Notes under the pieces: generated by a model
Database searches by the model: none
Seen by the model: the letters and a program-made list of their open reading frames with translations, nothing else
What the model was told of the DNA's origin: nothing
Assembly (NCBI GenBank): GCA_027619225.1
Contig: JAQCFW010000013.1
Location: 1-62,718 of the forward strand
Length of the DNA: 62,718 nucleotides
Direction: 5' to 3'
From: Bacteroidota bacterium
GTDB taxonomy: Bacteria > Bacteroidota > Bacteroidia > Flavobacteriales_D > Sanyastnellaceae
In this document: positions 61,486 through 62,718 of the stretch, one piece after another
How positions within the stretch are numbered: the stretch's first letter is position 1
Layout of the letters: each line of letters begins with the position of its first letter
Position numbers and translations under genes: made by a program

Positions 61486-61512
61486 AGCTTCTCACATCGA
61501 AAGCTTTTTTTA
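61486..61512 (+). terminator. Weak terminator after secDF
   Basis: Short arms AGCTT/AAGCT (10-nt loop) are followed by TTTTTTTATT. It is weaker than the others, and the 253-bp gap 61402-61654 is otherwise AT-rich with no clear feature. Confidence 0.4.
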
Positions 61513-61654
61513 TTATTTCAAATAACATTATAAACAATATAGTCGTACTATAAAAAAATACATCAAAACTTATTCCTTTATTTGGTCATGATAAATATTT
61601 TTTGTTGTACTTTTTCGAATTGTTATTAAATATCTACTTTCCAAACCATTTTAC

Positions 61655-62718
61655 ATGAATTGTTTGCACACCGTTTTCACCAAACTTGACACAATAAAAT
61701 CACCTATTTTACTCATAGGCATCTTATTTTTTCACTCTATTAATATTTTAGCAATTGAAGTAGATATAAATAAGATTATTATAGATGGGTGTATGGATCC
61801 TTTGGCTTGCAACTACAACTCACTGGCATTAGATCCAGCAAGTTGTATATATTCAACTGACTTAGATGATTGCGCTTCGTGTTCGGGAGCAACAGACGGG
61901 ACAGGAATCATAGTAGATAACGACGCGGACGACGATGGGGTTTGTGATGATGATGAAATTCCGGGTTGCACTATAGCTGTAGCATGTAACTACGACCCTG
62001 AAGCCACTGATCATGTTGAAGCCCTTTGTGATTTCACAAGTTGCTATGTTTTTGGCTGTCTAAATGCATTTGCTTGTAACTACAACCCTTTAGCTGACTA
62101 TGACGACCCAAATGGTCTATTAAATGATCCATGTGAATACGCAAGCTGCACTGGCTGTACGGATAATACGTCTTGTGATTATGACCTCACTGCTACAATA
62201 TCTGATCCTCTTTTATGTTCAGACTATACTTCTTGTTATGGCTGTATGGAGCCTGATGCTGACAACTACGATCTCACTGCTACTATTGCTTGTGTAACTG
62301 AAGATTGTTGTATTTATTACGGGTGTACTTATGCTGTTGCATGTAACTACGATGCTACTGCGAACACGAATGATGGTTCATGTGACTGGGCTTCATGTGC
62401 AGGTTGTACAACGCCTATTGCATGTAACTACGACTCAGATGTAACCCTCCACGATGCTGACACTTGTATTTATCCAGAGGAAGGGTATGATTGTGATGGA
62501 AATTGTCTTGTTGATACTGACGGAGATGGGGTTTGTGATATGTTTGAAATACCTGGTTGTGATGACGTTGATGCTTTAAACTACGATCCTACCGTTACAG
62601 ATAATGACAATACATGTAACTATCCAGTCCCAGGATGTATGGATGTAATCGCATGTAACTACGATAACTCAGCAACTGTTGATGATGGATCTTGCGAGTT
62701 CACATCTTGTGTTGGTTG
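61655..62718 (+). CDS. Secreted Cys-rich repeat protein, 3' end beyond window
   Basis: A start at 61655 gives 354 codons with no stop before the window end. A signal peptide or anchor (about 17-36, PILLIGILFFHSINILAIE) precedes at least nine copies of a 25-35 residue repeat with the pattern GCxxxxACNYDxxAT..DGSC. Two Asp-rich stretches, DNDADDDGVCDDDEIPG and DTDGDGVCDMFEIPG, resemble thrombospondin type 3 calcium-binding loops. Such repeat proteins are often very long, T9SS-exported surface proteins in marine Flavobacteriales. The C-terminus that would show the sorting domain is outside. The function is unknown. Confidence 0.85.
   Translation, partial: MNCLHTVFTKLDTIKSPILLIGILFFHSINILAIEVDINKIIIDGCMDPLACNYNSLALDPASCIYSTDLDDCASCSGATDGTGIIVDNDADDDGVCDDDEIPGCTIAVACNYDPEATDHVEALCDFTSCYVFGCLNAFACNYNPLADYDDPNGLLNDPCEYASCTGCTDNTSCDYDLTATISDPLLCSDYTSCYGCMEPDADNYDLTATIACVTEDCCIYYGCTYAVACNYDATANTNDGSCDWASCAGCTTPIACNYDSDVTLHDADTCIYPEEGYDCDGNCLVDTDGDGVCDMFEIPGCDDVDALNYDPTVTDNDNTCNYPVPGCMDVIACNYDNSATVDDGSCEFTSCVG

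Noticed and set aside
1-62718. CRISPR arrays, rRNA genes and complete IS elements
   Set aside because: I found no regularly spaced direct repeats of 24-37 bp, no rRNA sequence and no transposase. The only direct DNA repeats are the 90-bp coding units and two imperfect 20-mers.

Overview
The window comes from a member of the Bacteroidota, most likely an uncultivated marine Flavobacteriales lineage. Four things point there: C-terminal type IX secretion (T9SS) sorting domains, a SusC-like TonB receptor with a carboxypeptidase-like N-domain, a fused SecDF, and clade families such as DUF5606, DUF4295, DUF5723 and DUF4105. Promoters fit the Bacteroidota consensus TTG-N17..23-TAnnTTTG and Shine-Dalgarno sequences are mostly absent. 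The last gene carries Cys-rich GCxxxxACNYD-type repeats, which are common in marine Flavobacteriales. These are family-level judgements from reading the sequence; no search was run.

Layout. Positions 1-3225 are the end of an integrated mobile element: a Cys-rich zinc-finger-like small protein, a MerR-like regulator, a frameshifted small ORF and a large serine recombinase whose last codons lie inside a tRNA-Arg(CCG) gene, which marks the insertion site. After tRNA-Ala and a cold-shock gene, a minus-strand block (4.3-11.4 kb) holds a T9SS protein, kdsA, a DUF5723 outer-membrane protein, a large lipoprotein and a fusion of diaminopimelate epimerase (dapF) with a DUF4105 membrane protein. The 11.4-25.7 kb part is housekeeping: a fused alpha/beta 2-oxoacid dehydrogenase E1, a porin, queE-rimO-ftsY, DUF4295, rpmG, ftsK-lolA, guaA with a periplasmic-binding-like protein, and maf. 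From 25.7 to 32.5 kb come carbonic anhydrase and a SulP transporter (possible bicarbonate use), an mnmH-selD-methyltransferase selenium cluster, and small membrane or PKD-like proteins.

From 32.9 to 49.8 kb lie an M14 peptidase, a TonB receptor, a GMC oxidoreductase, yjdM, a DCC protein, three tRNAs (Arg, Ser, Pro), a secreted Cys-rich repeat protein, a cupredoxin-T9SS protein with a stop at codon 2, lhgO, an MFS transporter, an OmpA protein, a 3-hydroxyacyl-CoA dehydrogenase, DUF5606, an HsdR-N-like nuclease and holA. A truncated DUF1016 gene follows. The stretch 50.9-57.6 kb looks like one plus-strand transcription unit: Kv channel, acyl-CoA synthetase, PAP2, CrcB, PafA-like phosphatase, M61 peptidase. 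Then come DUF4159, secDF and the start of a large secreted Cys-rich repeat protein that runs off the window.

The most striking unlisted signal is regulatory. At many gene starts a TAnnTTTG-like -7 box ends only about 4 nt before the start codon (dapF, TonB receptor, MFS, DUF5606, HsdR-N, holA, DUF1016, Kv channel and others). This implies widespread leaderless mRNAs. It also helps choose several start codons that differ from the longest reading frames.
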